From assembly GCA_013396525.1 (NCBI GenBank), contig VWYX01000218.1, positions 382,576-446,575 of the forward strand: 64,000 bases of DNA, written 5' to 3'. The notes beneath the pieces are model-generated. The model did not search any database, had not been told where the DNA came from, and worked only from the letters and a program-made list of their open reading frames with translations. Made by a program: the position numbers and the translations under genes. The DNA is from Chaetorhynchus papuensis (Eukaryota; Chordata; Aves; Passeriformes; Rhipiduridae). This document shows positions 1 to 10,950 of the stretch, in pieces (positions within the stretch are counted from its first letter, which is position 1; the number at the start of each line of letters is the position of its first letter).

Positions 1-566
1 TTTACATTAAAATGTGGAGAAATGTGAACTTTAACAGCTCCAAACAGTACCTTCACTGTGGCAAAACTACAGGACTAATTTAAAACTATACATTTGATTT
101 ACTATGCCTATATTAGCAGAGAATGAATATATCAGACCTCTACACCTTCTCCTTTCTTCTACCTAATTTTTATTCCAGGAACTTTTGGCCATATCCATTT
201 TAATACAGGAATTCCCTCTGGTATTTTTTGCTTCCTTAGTGTCATTCGCAGATCTCAGTGGAACAAATGAAGGAAGAGCATGTGTTTTTTGAGGATTATT
301 TGGTTTGTGATGTAATAAACAGTGCACTATAAGGACCTGTTAATGATTTAAACACATTTTGTAAAAGAGTAAATTTTTTAAACAAAAGCTTAACATTTAT
401 AGATTGAATTGTTATTCTTATTATTACCTAACTTCCATGCTAAGTTTTTTTCCATAGAAGTATTGCTGGGATGTGGAGATATTAATGCATTTCCTCCTGA
501 TGTGAAATACTAAACTCTGCATCTGTGGTTTTAACATGCTCGGGCTTCTCCTGTCTCCTCTCACAG
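1..566 (+). other. GLRA3: GLRA3 intron (3' part)
   Basis: This AT-rich non-coding sequence ends in a pyrimidine-rich tract and a CAG acceptor at 564-566, immediately before the TM3 exon. I see no coding exon, repeat family or RNA gene in it. The open frames that run across the acceptor simply read intron into exon. Confidence 0.8.
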
Positions 567-713
567 GTGTCATATGTCAAAGCCATTGACATCTGGATGG
601 CGGTGTGTCTGCTCTTTGTATTTTCTGCACTCTTGGAGTATGCAGCTGTAAACTTTGTGTCCAGGCAGCATAAAGAACTTCTGCGGTTCCGACGCAAGAG
701 GAAGAAGAGCAAG
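567..713 (+). CDS. GLRA3: Glycine receptor alpha-3, exon encoding TM3 and start of the cytoplasmic loop
   Basis: This is an internal exon of the strychnine-sensitive glycine receptor alpha-3 subunit, a Cys-loop chloride channel of the postsynaptic membrane. It is 147 bases (49 codons), phase 0 at both ends, with a CAG acceptor at 564-566 and a GTAAAA donor at 714. It begins [20 protein letters not shown], which includes most of TM3, and continues through the [20 protein letters not shown] segment shared by all GlyR alpha subunits. It ends in the basic run FRRKRKKSK at the start of the TM3-TM4 loop. This exon alone fits any alpha subunit. The alpha-3 call rests on the next exon, which continues in the same phase and has clear alpha-3 features. 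The exons for the extracellular domain, TM1 and TM2 are outside the window. Confidence 0.95.
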
Positions 714-814
714 GTAAAAGTAACAGTGTTCACAGCTTTGGAAGGGTCTGACTGAATTATGCCGGGCTACAGGGTTAATTTGGTAAACATACTGCAGCTT
801 GAAGTGGCAATATA

Positions 815-820
815 AATAAA
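815..820 (+). promoter_or_regulatory. AATAAA about 100 bases downstream of the TM3 exon donor
   Basis: This is a perfect canonical polyadenylation hexamer just inside the intron. If the donor at 714 is not used, the frame continues for 13 codons ([13 protein letters not shown]) to a TGA at 753-755, 60 bases upstream of this hexamer. It may be a chance match in AT-rich DNA. Use of the site is not shown by the sequence. Confidence 0.2.
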
Positions 821-2427
821 ATGGTAGCACAGCACAAAATTCACTATAGGCAGAGGGTCACTACAAGGACTATGGATTGCATAAATCCAACTTGAATTCT
901 CGAAAGAGGGATTAAGAGGGATTTAAATGAGGCATGGGCCATGTGGGAGCCATCTGCACAGGCATGAATTTCACTCTGTTACAAGAGTTAGATTATACTT
1001 CAGTGAATGAATGTTACTGGTATTTGCAGCAGTTTTTAGTACACTGAGATTCAACAAATGTTTCCTAATTTCATTCTAATACTCAATTCAAAGCCTTAAC
1101 AGCTGTGTTTCATGCAAATATATTTTAATACTCAAAGTACTTATACAAATAACATTATTAAAACATTTTACATTAAAAGACTGGTAAGTTTGGGGGGTTT
1201 TTTCTGTCCTGTTAATTTTCTGTTAGTTGTTCATATTACTAGTAAGAAACTTAATTACAGTTACTGTTATTAGTATTTATATTATAGCTGGATCTATCCA
1301 GACTATCAGTAAAATAACTCACTACCAGTGTGCAAAGCCAAACAACTAAGGTTACAAGTTTGAACTCTGAAATCTGTAATTAAATCAAGCAATAAGGAAA
1401 ATTTCTTACAACGATATGCGACTCCTACTTCAGATTTTACAAAGTGTAGATTAGTTTTCCAGCCTACTTATTAAATGAGTACCCCCCCACTGATGTCATG
1501 CAGAGACTGTTGCTATCAGTCGCTATCTAGAATATTACTAGTGTATGAAATTCTGACCAGAGCAACATGACTCAGTTCAATCATCTTTCATTCCTGAAGA
1601 CTCATCTCAGTCTACTGCTTACATCACCAGGAGAACATATTTTACAAGTTTCCCTCTTACTTAGAAGATGCTGAAAATCTGCACTGCTGTAAAGCCTACC
1701 TCAGCAGTCTCTGTCAGTGAGACTCCACATTAAAAGGCAGGCCAGACAGTCAGGTGAAAATGTCACTTTCATACATTTGCCTGTCCCTCTGTGTTGAGTC
1801 CCAGACTTCTTCTGCTGTACAGAGAAACTCAGACACTGTAGACTAGAGGATGATTCAGACTGCAAGTACCTGTGTTCAACATTTGACCTTGTGAAAAATG
1901 TGCACCTTTCTTCCTGCTGACAGTAGCAGCAAAAAAAGCAGTTTTGTGACAAGGTGTTTGTTTTAAATATGGCAGCTCTCTGAAAGCTGCTTAAAGTTAT
2001 GGAATGGGAAGAATGGGGTGGGGCAGACAGGGATTACTGGATGGGGGATAGGTAAATCACAGCAACTGAATCGTGTATCAAGTACAAACAGTTGTGGTTA
2101 GTGATGTACTATGTCACTATATTTTTAGTCCATTCATCTTTCTCACCATGTATTATTGTTTCATCTGGATCTCAAGCAAATTTGCCATATTCAACTTAAG
2201 TGATATATTTCTTAAATGCAGGTCAGTTATTATGACCGCAGGATTAGGAACTGGCAGGTAGTGTCTTCTTTCCTCAGAATCAAACCAAATCTCTTTTCAG
2301 CTCCCTCTTGTCAAGACTTCAAACTCACCACGACATTCATTCAGCAATCACAATCAATTAAGTTTCAGCTTAGAAGCATGTGAGGAAGGAACCACAATAT
2401 AAAAAGGACTTCTAAGAGGAGAACTTT

Positions 2428-2442
2428 AAAAAAAAAAAAAAA
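2428..2442 (+). repeat. Poly(A) run of 15
   Basis: A simple A homopolymer within the GLRA3 intron. No retroposon body was recognised upstream of it. Confidence 0.9.
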
Positions 2443-4190
2443 GTTTGTGCATGAATAGCTGCATAGACATTGTTTTTCTGGAGCATGATACTTTTGAATT
2501 GACCTTTAAAAGTCCTTATTCTAAAGTTACACTTCATTAGAGAGTCCTTAGCTTCAGGTAGGTTGCCTGCTAAATTCTCATAAAATTAAAGGATTAGAAT
2601 TAGAGACTTTAGAGTGGGCAATAAAGGACCAAGTACTCTGCTTTGGTTCTGAAGTATGGAGACATGCATTTCAATGCTTTTCTTCATAACACACTTCAGG
2701 TGAGGGTATTAGATATTTTCAGGGGTATATTCTTTCCCTTCCTCCCTGTACCTATATGTTTCATCATGAGACAAGCTTCTCAGTCTAAATTTACCAAAAA
2801 ATGCTTTGTTCCTATGCAAGGGTATGATTTTAGAAAACTAGTAATTTTTCAGAAAACATTAATTTAATTAAATGTTTCTTAACTCACTCCAATTCCATGT
2901 AGAGCTAGAGCTCCTGAACAGAGTTAACCTCTGAGAATACACCTCAAGCTCTAGAGACAGCTCAGCCAATTGCTTCTCTCTTTCTCAATGTTTTATTAAA
3001 CCTTTCCTTGCTCAACAAGTCTACAGGACTTGAAACATTACAGCATGGAGATTTTATCTCTCAAAAAGAAATTTGGATCACATCCTAAACCCTCTGGTAT
3101 ACGAATAATAAATGATGTCTTACAGATTAAAAACTGCAGTTAATAACTAGCCTTCCTTACCACAAATGTTATTATTTATTCACCACAATTTATAACATGA
3201 AATGCAGGCCCTAGGATCATAACTCATAGTAACTTGGTTTTCCTTCTTCTTTTGTCTTATTCAAAGTTGGTTATTATAGCCCATGATTATAAAGTTTTGT
3301 ATGTTTGTTATTTCTTTGGACTAGGTCAAATAGCCACTGGCTGTCAGGGATCAGATTGCATTGACTTTTAAAACTACCATATATTAAGAAATGTTCATTT
3401 GACCATAAAGTCAAGAGGTGAAAAGAACTTATGTAAAAAGGCTGCATTTAAAATAAACTTCAGGGGCTTCCTTGAACATTACATTTTCTTCTTTGGCAAA
3501 GAGAAAAACAGTATTCTTTTCAGTATTTATTTCCAAAACTATTAGAGAAATAAGGCAGATAGGATAACTTATTAGACTTTTTCATTCTGTGTGCTTACCA
3601 TCTTGGAACATTTTACTAAGATCAGGTTTTTCTACCAGGTGAATTCTAATTGTTGAAATACAGAAATTTTTTGCCACTGGGATTTTATCCACAAGGGTAC
3701 AGCAAAATTTCTAGTGATTTGACTATGTTGCAAAAGTGCAAAAATAGATCAGCTTGGAAATGTTCATTTCAGGTATCTGTTGAAAGGTGACATCATTTAT
3801 GAATAATAGGTAATTGCAATAGGGCAGGTGAAGGATTTCCAAAGTCTATTTTCCTTGTAATTAGAAAGATATGCTTGTTGCAAGAGATATTTACTTTACC
3901 AAGTAACCAAAGCTATAGTCCTATGATTGAATTTCAGTGTCTTTGGGAGGTAAGTGGATCAATTTTCCTGACTTAACATCATTCATACCTAATTCATCCC
4001 AGTCATAAAAATTCCACAAGCTCCCCTGAAATCTATTCCAATTGTTTAAAAAGGTTTTTTTACTGATGTGTTTTCTGTCCTGTCCTGTCTTGTCTAGAAA
4101 GGACACAGAAACCAGACTACTTCATTCCTTCATGTCACCATTTGCACATTTCCATTCAGTCTTTTTTATAAATATTCCCAGTGGATACAG

Positions 4191-4247
4191 TTTTTGGTTT
4201 TGGTTTGTTTTGGGTTTTGGGGTTTTTGTTGTGTTTTGCTTTTTTCT
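4191..4247 (+). repeat. G/T-rich low-complexity tract
   Basis: An irregular succession of TTTTGG, TTTTGGG and TTTTGTTG units within the intron. Only two G runs of three or more occur, so it does not meet the usual four-run quadruplex pattern. Confidence 0.8.
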
Positions 4248-6973
4248 CATTCACCTTCCCTGGAAATTCTCCTAATAAGCCCATATAATTCCTCAAAACT
4301 GTGTTTGCAACATGAACATGAAACCTGCACAGTAACAATTGAAAGCAGCCAAAGGATCAAATGACACAAGTAATACACTTGTTTATCCAAACCAGTCTAC
4401 CATTTTCCTTTTAAACAACATCGTGTTATTGACCCATAACAAGATTGTGATCTTCCATATCTTCCGGGTCTTTTCCCAGAACTATTGTAAAGCCATTGGC
4501 TTTCCATCTAATGCAAAGTTGTTTATTTCTGGCTAAATGTCTTACTTACTGACTCTCCTGTATTTTTCAGATGCTTTGTTCAAATCATTGAATTCCATTT
4601 TATTTCTAAACAGATCCTCAAACAAATTTGCAGGTTTTCATAGGCTGGAGTATTTTTAAAATTAATTAAAACTAGGGGTTACCCCTTCTCAGTGTTGATT
4701 GAAAACACAGAGGAACTGGATTCTCTCTCTTAAGAAGCATATGTTTGAACTCCAGTAAGACCCCTGCAGGAATTCTATGGTTATACAAATTGCAATTATG
4801 TACAGAGCTGCAACAAGATATTTTGGCATCCAGAGCTCATCTATTCTTGCCATTTTCTTTATGCTTTTTCCACCTGTAGTCACTGCCTCTTTTTTACACC
4901 ATCTAGTTCATTTGCAGCCTCACTTCCCAGAAAACACTAAAAGCAGCATCAAAGGCAATTCTTAGGTATAACTGCACCCTCTGTCCACCATTTTTATGAT
5001 TGTAAGTATGGGCTTCACCCAGTGATTCCAAATTACTGAAAGGAAAATTTCAGAGGCCCAATCCAGTTTGTATAGAACTAGCAAAAATTTTGAAGTGCCT
5101 GGGATTGTTTTATATATTCATTTATAAATAAAAGCTGTTGTTGCAACATAACGTGCAACCTAACCAATGCTGTTTTCCAATAAGCATCACAGTAGGTACA
5201 GGAGATTTTTTTTAAAGGGTCTAATGTCTTTATGATTACAAAAGTGGCGTAATGAATCCTGAGAACAGGGGAATTTTGGTTCCCAATTTGAGACTTCATT
5301 TGATACTTAGTATATGAGCCACAGTTCTCTGACAAAAAAAAGGAACCTGGCCAGTGAAAAGATCTATTCAGAAATATTATGTTGCCATTCCTTTAGAATG
5401 AGTGTTAATTATTCATTTCCTTCTTAAGGGGCAAAAGGAAAAAAAAATGTCAGAATTAGAAGTCATACAGGGACAAATAACACACCTATGATCCGTGCTT
5501 TTTCTTAGTTGCATTTACATTCCATGGGAACAATATTAACTGGGTACATATACTGAATAATAACAATTTGATTTTAGGTTAGCTGTTAATATATTTCGCT
5601 TTTGTGGATATTCAGTCTTTTAGTTCTATTTTCAAAATCTAAAGATCACCGTATCTTTAGAGAGGAAAATAGACTTGCAAACTAGATTGTCTTTAATGGT
5701 AATCACACCTTTTTTCTTTTGTTTTCTTTTTGGTCAACCATCCGTTTTGATGAAAGTATTTTGAGGGAGTTCTTGATGGAAATGAAATCAGTGAATCATT
5801 ACAGCATAGCAATGGCTTGAGATGTACAGGACGTATAGACGGGACTTTGCCTCAAATCTACAGTACAAATTTAAGGGTAAACTATGAAGAAGATGTCCCA
5901 TTTGTCATAATGTGATATCCAACCATTAACAGAGGCCCTGTCCTTTTGTCTGAAATAACATCTTCCCATGTGAATTTCATATACCTTCATTGCTACCTGT
6001 ATGTGATGACGTGAAATGTTAGTAAAGGTACTGTCTTGTTAATTTCATAATCCATTTTGATCTGTTCAAATCTGGATTAAAACATAGTACTAAAATTTTG
6101 CATTGTTTGTAGTGCAAAACAACTCACTACCGCTTTCCTTCTCAAAACTGGACAGTAAAAAAGATAGTGTTCAATATTACCAAAGTGAAGGCTTCAAATA
6201 AGTTTTCAAGTTCTTACCACACCTTACAGTCAAACGGCTGTGGAGTTATTTTCAGCCCTTATGCATGTTATTTCTCAAGATAAATGTGTTACTAGGCACA
6301 TGGACAGAAAACACCATAGTCACAAGACCACAAAACTCACTGTTTTCTATTAATTTATAGCTAAGTATTTTGTAGAACAACACTGATACAGAAATAAATG
6401 AATTGAAATTATTTCCTTCAGATGACTAAAGAACTCTAACTTTCCAAATAAAACCTTTTGTCTGCATTTTTTTCATTCCTTAATTATAGTATTTTTAATG
6501 GAAATTATAAAATATTTAAATGTAACTGCATACTGAACTTTTAAGTTGTTAATTCTAAATCTGAATGTGTGAAAAGTGCATTCAAATCCAACTCTTACTA
6601 AAGTTCATTCATAGTAAGATTTTTAATGTTTTATCAAAAATCTGTAAGAAATTGTTTTCTTTTCTTTAGTGATTATACACTAAGAAGTACATAAAAGAAA
6701 CAAAAGCTTCCTTATCACCTTAAAAAAATAATTCTATTAATTCAGCCAATATGCAGGACTTTTTCAGGAAGATTCACTGTAAATACTGTCAACTGGGTCA
6801 TACAGGGTATTGTCCTTTAGATGATTTCTACATCTGTAGCCTCAGACACATGCATTCTGAGACATATTTCTAGTCAAAAAGAGGGACTTTATCCAAGTCA
6901 ATCAATAGAAAAAAAGAAAAGGGATGCCACTGACATAAATGCCTTCAAAAAAGCACTCAGAGCTAGTATTGAT

Positions 6974-7019
6974 AATAGCAGTAACTACTACTGCTAGTAG
7001 CAGTAATAGCAGTAACTAC
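6974..7019. repeat. 15-bp direct repeats flanking a hairpin
   Basis: The 15-mer AATAGCAGTAACTAC occurs at 6974-6988 and again at 7005-7019. Between and overlapping them, 6989-7005 is a perfect inverted repeat with 8-base arms (TACTGCTA and TAGCAGTA) around one base. The whole block is built from AGC, AGT and ACT trinucleotides, so slippage of a trinucleotide tract is the simplest origin. Confidence 0.85.
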
Positions 7020-9680
7020 GTCTTTCCTGCTGTGCACGAGCACCCTCAGAGATGACTCTGAGGCCAACCTGGTGATTTCTCTGCATTATGAATCTGCTGG
7101 AAAACTTGCAGAACCACATTTTGAATATTCAAGCTGCTGCCCCTGGAAAGAGTTATGGAGGCTCTTGGTATGTTCTGGAAGGTGCCCTTTCCTGCACATC
7201 CAGCAGCCATAACACTTTGGTGTGGCCTGGCTGGCTCCAGCCATCCTGCCTGCCCTCATGGAGACACCATCCCACAGGCACTGGGCAGAAATGCTGGGCT
7301 CCTACAAGGAGCTTCACATCGGTTCAACAACAGAGAGCATTTCCAAGCAGCCCACTTGAAGATGAAATATGGGATGTCTGCAAGCACAAAAATAAGGAGA
7401 GACCTGGCCTTTAAAACTTTCTAGGGGATCATTCCATTCAGGTAGACCTAAAACAGAGACAGTAAAGTCTTAGTATAAAGTGCCTGATCCTGAAAACCTG
7501 CATAGCTGAAATCTTCTACTCAGAAGAATAATTTTATTGTCTTTCTCAGCCTGTGAAATCATAAGCATTTTTTTCTGGAGAAACATGAAAAGCCAAACCC
7601 CTGAAATGTACACATGAAGGTGTTTAAATGGCAAGTTTATGGTAAATCCTCACAGTACATGCATTTATAACTTAATACATCTCTTAACTGGAACACAAGA
7701 CTACAACTAGTCTAGAATACAACTACATTAAAGGTGTTATTTCCCATTCTTATCTGACAGGAGAAGAACACTATTGCAGTAAATAAATCTCTGTTTTATC
7801 ACGTCATCAAATAATGATCCTATCATTTTGTATTTCTGTTTTTCATTTCCATAGTAAAGTCAGTCAGTGAATTTTCCTCCTCCTTTTCTTTCACATTAAT
7901 TTTTCTTTCTTTTTATTTTTAAAAGGCAAATTCTAATACTGAGTTGAGATACAGTAGTTTCAGTAAACTATATCAGTCTCTATATTTATTCAATTTTCAT
8001 ATGTGAAGTAGTATTTCAGTTGGATGATAACTACAGCTCTGCTGGATGGTCAAGCTGATGGCCAAATAGTTCACTTCAAACTTAGTAATTTATTTGCATT
8101 CTTTTGTAGCTAACATACTCAACTAATATTGATAAGCCTTGTTGGAATTTTCTTTAAACAAAGTAATTAGCAATTATTTGATGAAAGCTTTAAATATGTT
8201 TAAAATTAATTCTTAATTGAAAAATGTTTTCAGATTTTCAAAATGTCACAGACATTTTCAAAACGAAAAATTTGGAACTTGGGATTTAAGTTGTGCTACT
8301 GAGAAATTTCATTTGTATAAAGTAAGAGGATAAATTAAAAAAAAAATACTTCCAACTATTGAATTGAAACAGAACTATTTGACTTGCTTTGCCAAATAAA
8401 TCTTTTTTAGCCTTTTACTTTAATTTAAACTAGGAAGAGCTTTAAAATATCAAAAATTCTCAAAAAAAAATTAACAGCTGCTCACCTCTTTTTATAATAC
8501 TTGCGGAAATTATTTTTCAAAATACTTAAGATTTAACATAGTAATTCCTATATTTCATAAAAGTGTAAAATCCTAAAGCAACTAGGCTAAATTAGACATG
8601 AAAAATAGACATTCCTGAATTTAAAATTAGTATTGAAAAAATGGTGAATGCCATCAAAATCACATGACTATTCTTGGGTAACCTACATATAATGAAGGAT
8701 TGTCAATGCTGAGAGAGCTTCTAGCAGGAAAAACTTCAGCTCTCTGAAGCGACAGCCACAAAGGAGTACACTGGAATATATTTCAGAACCAAATTTAGCC
8801 CTGACTTCACAGATTACGTATCGTTTATTTGTCTGCATATGTCCCTTTTTTATTACTTGAGGATACCTATAACTAGGTAAAGAGGAGTAAAAAGTATGTC
8901 TCCAGACACAAGCACCATTGTTTATTTGTACGTTATGAAAATTTGTAGATCTTCAGAACATCCACTTCTGCTTCTGTGTCATGTGATTAAGAATCACTTT
9001 CTTTTATAGTTCCTTAATTCTGAATGTCTTTGCCAGTTTTCCCCTGAACTGACAGAAGAATGAGTCAGAAGAAAAATCAACGGCCTTTAGCTTCCGTTTA
9101 CTTTATTTTAAACTAAGACACTTTATGTACTATTCTCTTTATCTGATGCATTCACAGATAACAGCAGAAATTGGGCATATTGATAAGATTATTTAAATAT
9201 TCAGTGGCCAGATAGGCAGAATTCTCACTAATATAATTAATGTGCACATCATTAGTGATTTTATGATGAGTATCTCCAGAGACCAAGATCCGACACTGTA
9301 AGGCAGTCTACAGACTTAATAGCTGTTTTATAAAAGACCGGTCTGAAGTTTGTCCATTTGAAGACTCCACATATTTACTGTAAATGGGGAAACTTAAACT
9401 GAATTGTGTGCCCAATTACCACTAGTTTACTAAGCTTTCTCATTTCACTAAATAGATTACAGAATCTATAAACAAATAGAAAAATTCTGTGCTTGTTAAG
9501 GATCCAGCAATATTTTTAACAGACGCTGATAGGGATGAAATTTCAACAAGTTAAGATAAGCTGTGGATTCAAGAAGTCAATGAGGTAATGGTGCAGCTGC
9601 TATTTAGAAGCAGGTAAGATTTCTGTAAATAATTTTAAAAAAAACTTCTTGCTCTTGTTTCTTTTCTTTTTTTTTTTTTC

Positions 9681-9686
9681 CAGCAG
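9681..9686 (+). other. GLRA3: Tandem (NAGNAG) splice acceptor of the terminal GLRA3 exon
   Basis: After a T-rich tract the sequence reads CAGCAG directly before GAT GAT GAT. Splicing after the first CAG adds a Gln codon to the loop; splicing after the second removes it. Both keep the frame. The motif is seen directly; its dual use is inferred from the general behaviour of such acceptors. Confidence 0.75.
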
Positions 9687-9956
9687 GATGATGATACACG
9701 TGATAGTCAGTTTAGCATTACAGCATATGGAGTGGGACCATGTGTGCAAGCAAAAGACGGAGTGGCACAAAAGGGGCCAAACAATCCTGTTCAAGCTGTA
9801 CCAAAAAGCCCTGATGAGATGAGAAAGGTATTCATTGACCGGGCCAAGAAGATAGACACAATATCCAGAGCTTGTTTCCCATTAGCCTTTCTGATTTTCA
9901 ACATTTTTTATTGGGTAATCTACAAAATCATCAGGCATGAGGATGTCCACCAATAA
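9684..9956 (+). CDS. GLRA3: Glycine receptor alpha-3, terminal coding exon (loop, TM4, C-terminus)
   Basis: This is the last coding exon of GLRA3, with 90 codons plus a TAA at 9954-9956. If the second acceptor is used, coding starts at 9687 and has 89 codons. The loop part contains [18 protein letters not shown], then [25 protein letters not shown] and [22 protein letters not shown]4 is [19 protein letters not shown], followed by RHEDVHQ. The [24 protein letters not shown] run and the ISRACFP motif match alpha-3 and differ from alpha-1 (KSPEEMRKLFIQRAKK) and alpha-2. The RDSQ motif aligns with the RESR motif of mammalian alpha-3, whose Ser is the PKA site (human Ser346) used in prostaglandin signalling; the Ser and upstream Arg are kept, the following Arg is Gln. 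The C-terminus is short: mammalian alpha-3 ends HQQQD, while here it reads HQ, stop, Q, D, stop. Confidence 0.95.
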   Translation, partial: QDDDTRDSQFSITAYGVGPCVQAKDGVAQKGPNNPVQAVPKSPDEMRKVFIDRAKKIDTISRACFPLAFLIFNIFYWVIYKIIRHEDVHQ

Positions 9957-10950
9957 CAAGATTAAGGCTCGCAGTACATAAAGATCTGGCTGTCACACTC
10001 AACAGGAGGCTTCTTGTTAGGAATGCACACCAGAGGAGTGAGCAGAAGAGTTAAAATGAGGAGGAGAAAAAGGATCCTGCACGGCCTGCAATGACCAGCT
10101 ACAGTGGGATGCAAGAATGACACCCAGAGAAGATACATCTGCTATTGCAAACTTTCCTCGTCAAACTAAGTATTAGTAACTTTTTCATTGAAAACCACTC
10201 TCTACTGAAGCTTTACTGCCAAGTATTTATACATACTGCTACATAGTGGTATAAATGTACAGTATTCTTTGATGGTCCTTAAATTTTTTTAAATTCTGGT
10301 GTATTTTTAATTTTAAAAATGTTTCCAGAATACCCTAGGTAAAGCCCATAGTACTACAGAATAGATTAGTGTTTGTAAGCTTTATTTTAATTTTGCAATA
10401 TAATGACAAATTCCTGATTGGAGACAACAGTTTAAAGGACTTGATCTATTCTTAAGGACAGTACTGGTGGTTTTGCAATGAACATATTTAACACATTTAC
10501 GTCATATAATTTATTCAATATACTTCATATTACTGTTCCCCAGAGGGTGTATGTTGAAATAATCTCAGACATTACAAGGTAAACAGCCTAACAGTCTACA
10601 TATCATATGAGAAATATATTAAAATTTGTAAAGTATTGATTCCTGCAAAGGATTTTATTTTCTTTTAATTACTTATACTTTGATAACTGAAACATATTTT
10701 TAAGTATTTTTTATATTTTAAGGGTTTTCTTTCTCAATTCATAAAACTCATACAGCTTGTGAAATAGACAAATTACATCAAAATTTTGCAATGCTTCGTT
10801 TTGATTCAATGCAAAGAGATCTTGGACCAAAACTGAAAGCAAAGAGTCAACTGCTTCACTAAGATGTTTGGAGAATGAATACAGTTATACACATGTTCAT
10901 ACACATTCATCTCCTATATATTACATAATTAAAAGAAGTTTATTTTATGA
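9957..10950 (+). other. GLRA3: Probable GLRA3 3' UTR (end uncertain)
   Basis: This sequence follows the stop codon directly, with no further splice-like coding segment. The first reasonable polyadenylation hexamer is ATTAAA at 10928-10933, followed by T-rich sequence. Later candidates are ATTAAA at 11055-11060 and AATAAA at 13500-13505, 13843-13848, 13951-13956 and 14980-14985, so the transcript may extend several kilobases further. The boundary given is a guess at the proximal end. Confidence 0.4.
10928..10933 (+). promoter_or_regulatory. ATTAAA, candidate proximal GLRA3 poly(A) signal
   Basis: A common variant hexamer followed within about 30 bases by T-rich and TGTG-containing sequence (TTTATGAATGTGTC and a T-rich run). 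This is consistent with a cleavage region near 10950. It is one of several candidates. Confidence 0.3.

Larger units (their letters stand above)
714..9683 (+). other. GLRA3: GLRA3 intron between the TM3 exon and the terminal exon
   Basis: This intron of about 9 kb runs from a GTAAAA donor at 714 to a CAG acceptor preceded by a long T tract (about 9666-9680). In mammals a 45-base cassette exon encoding about 15 loop residues (alpha-3L form) lies in the equivalent intron. I looked for it in the + reading frames and did not find a convincing copy, but a short diverged exon could be missed by eye. The content is mostly unique AT-rich sequence. It includes a 15-A run at 2428-2442, a G/T-rich low-complexity stretch near 4191-4247, a small hairpin with direct repeats at 6974-7019, and a GC-richer patch at about 7020-7420 of unknown origin. 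No CR1 copy was recognised here. Confidence 0.8.

Noticed and set aside
7088..7414. 108-codon ATG-initiated + frame in a GC-richer patch of the GLRA3 intron
   Set aside because: No recognisable domain, signal or codon bias. A second overlapping frame of similar length exists in the same patch, which points to GC-rich non-coding DNA rather than a gene.
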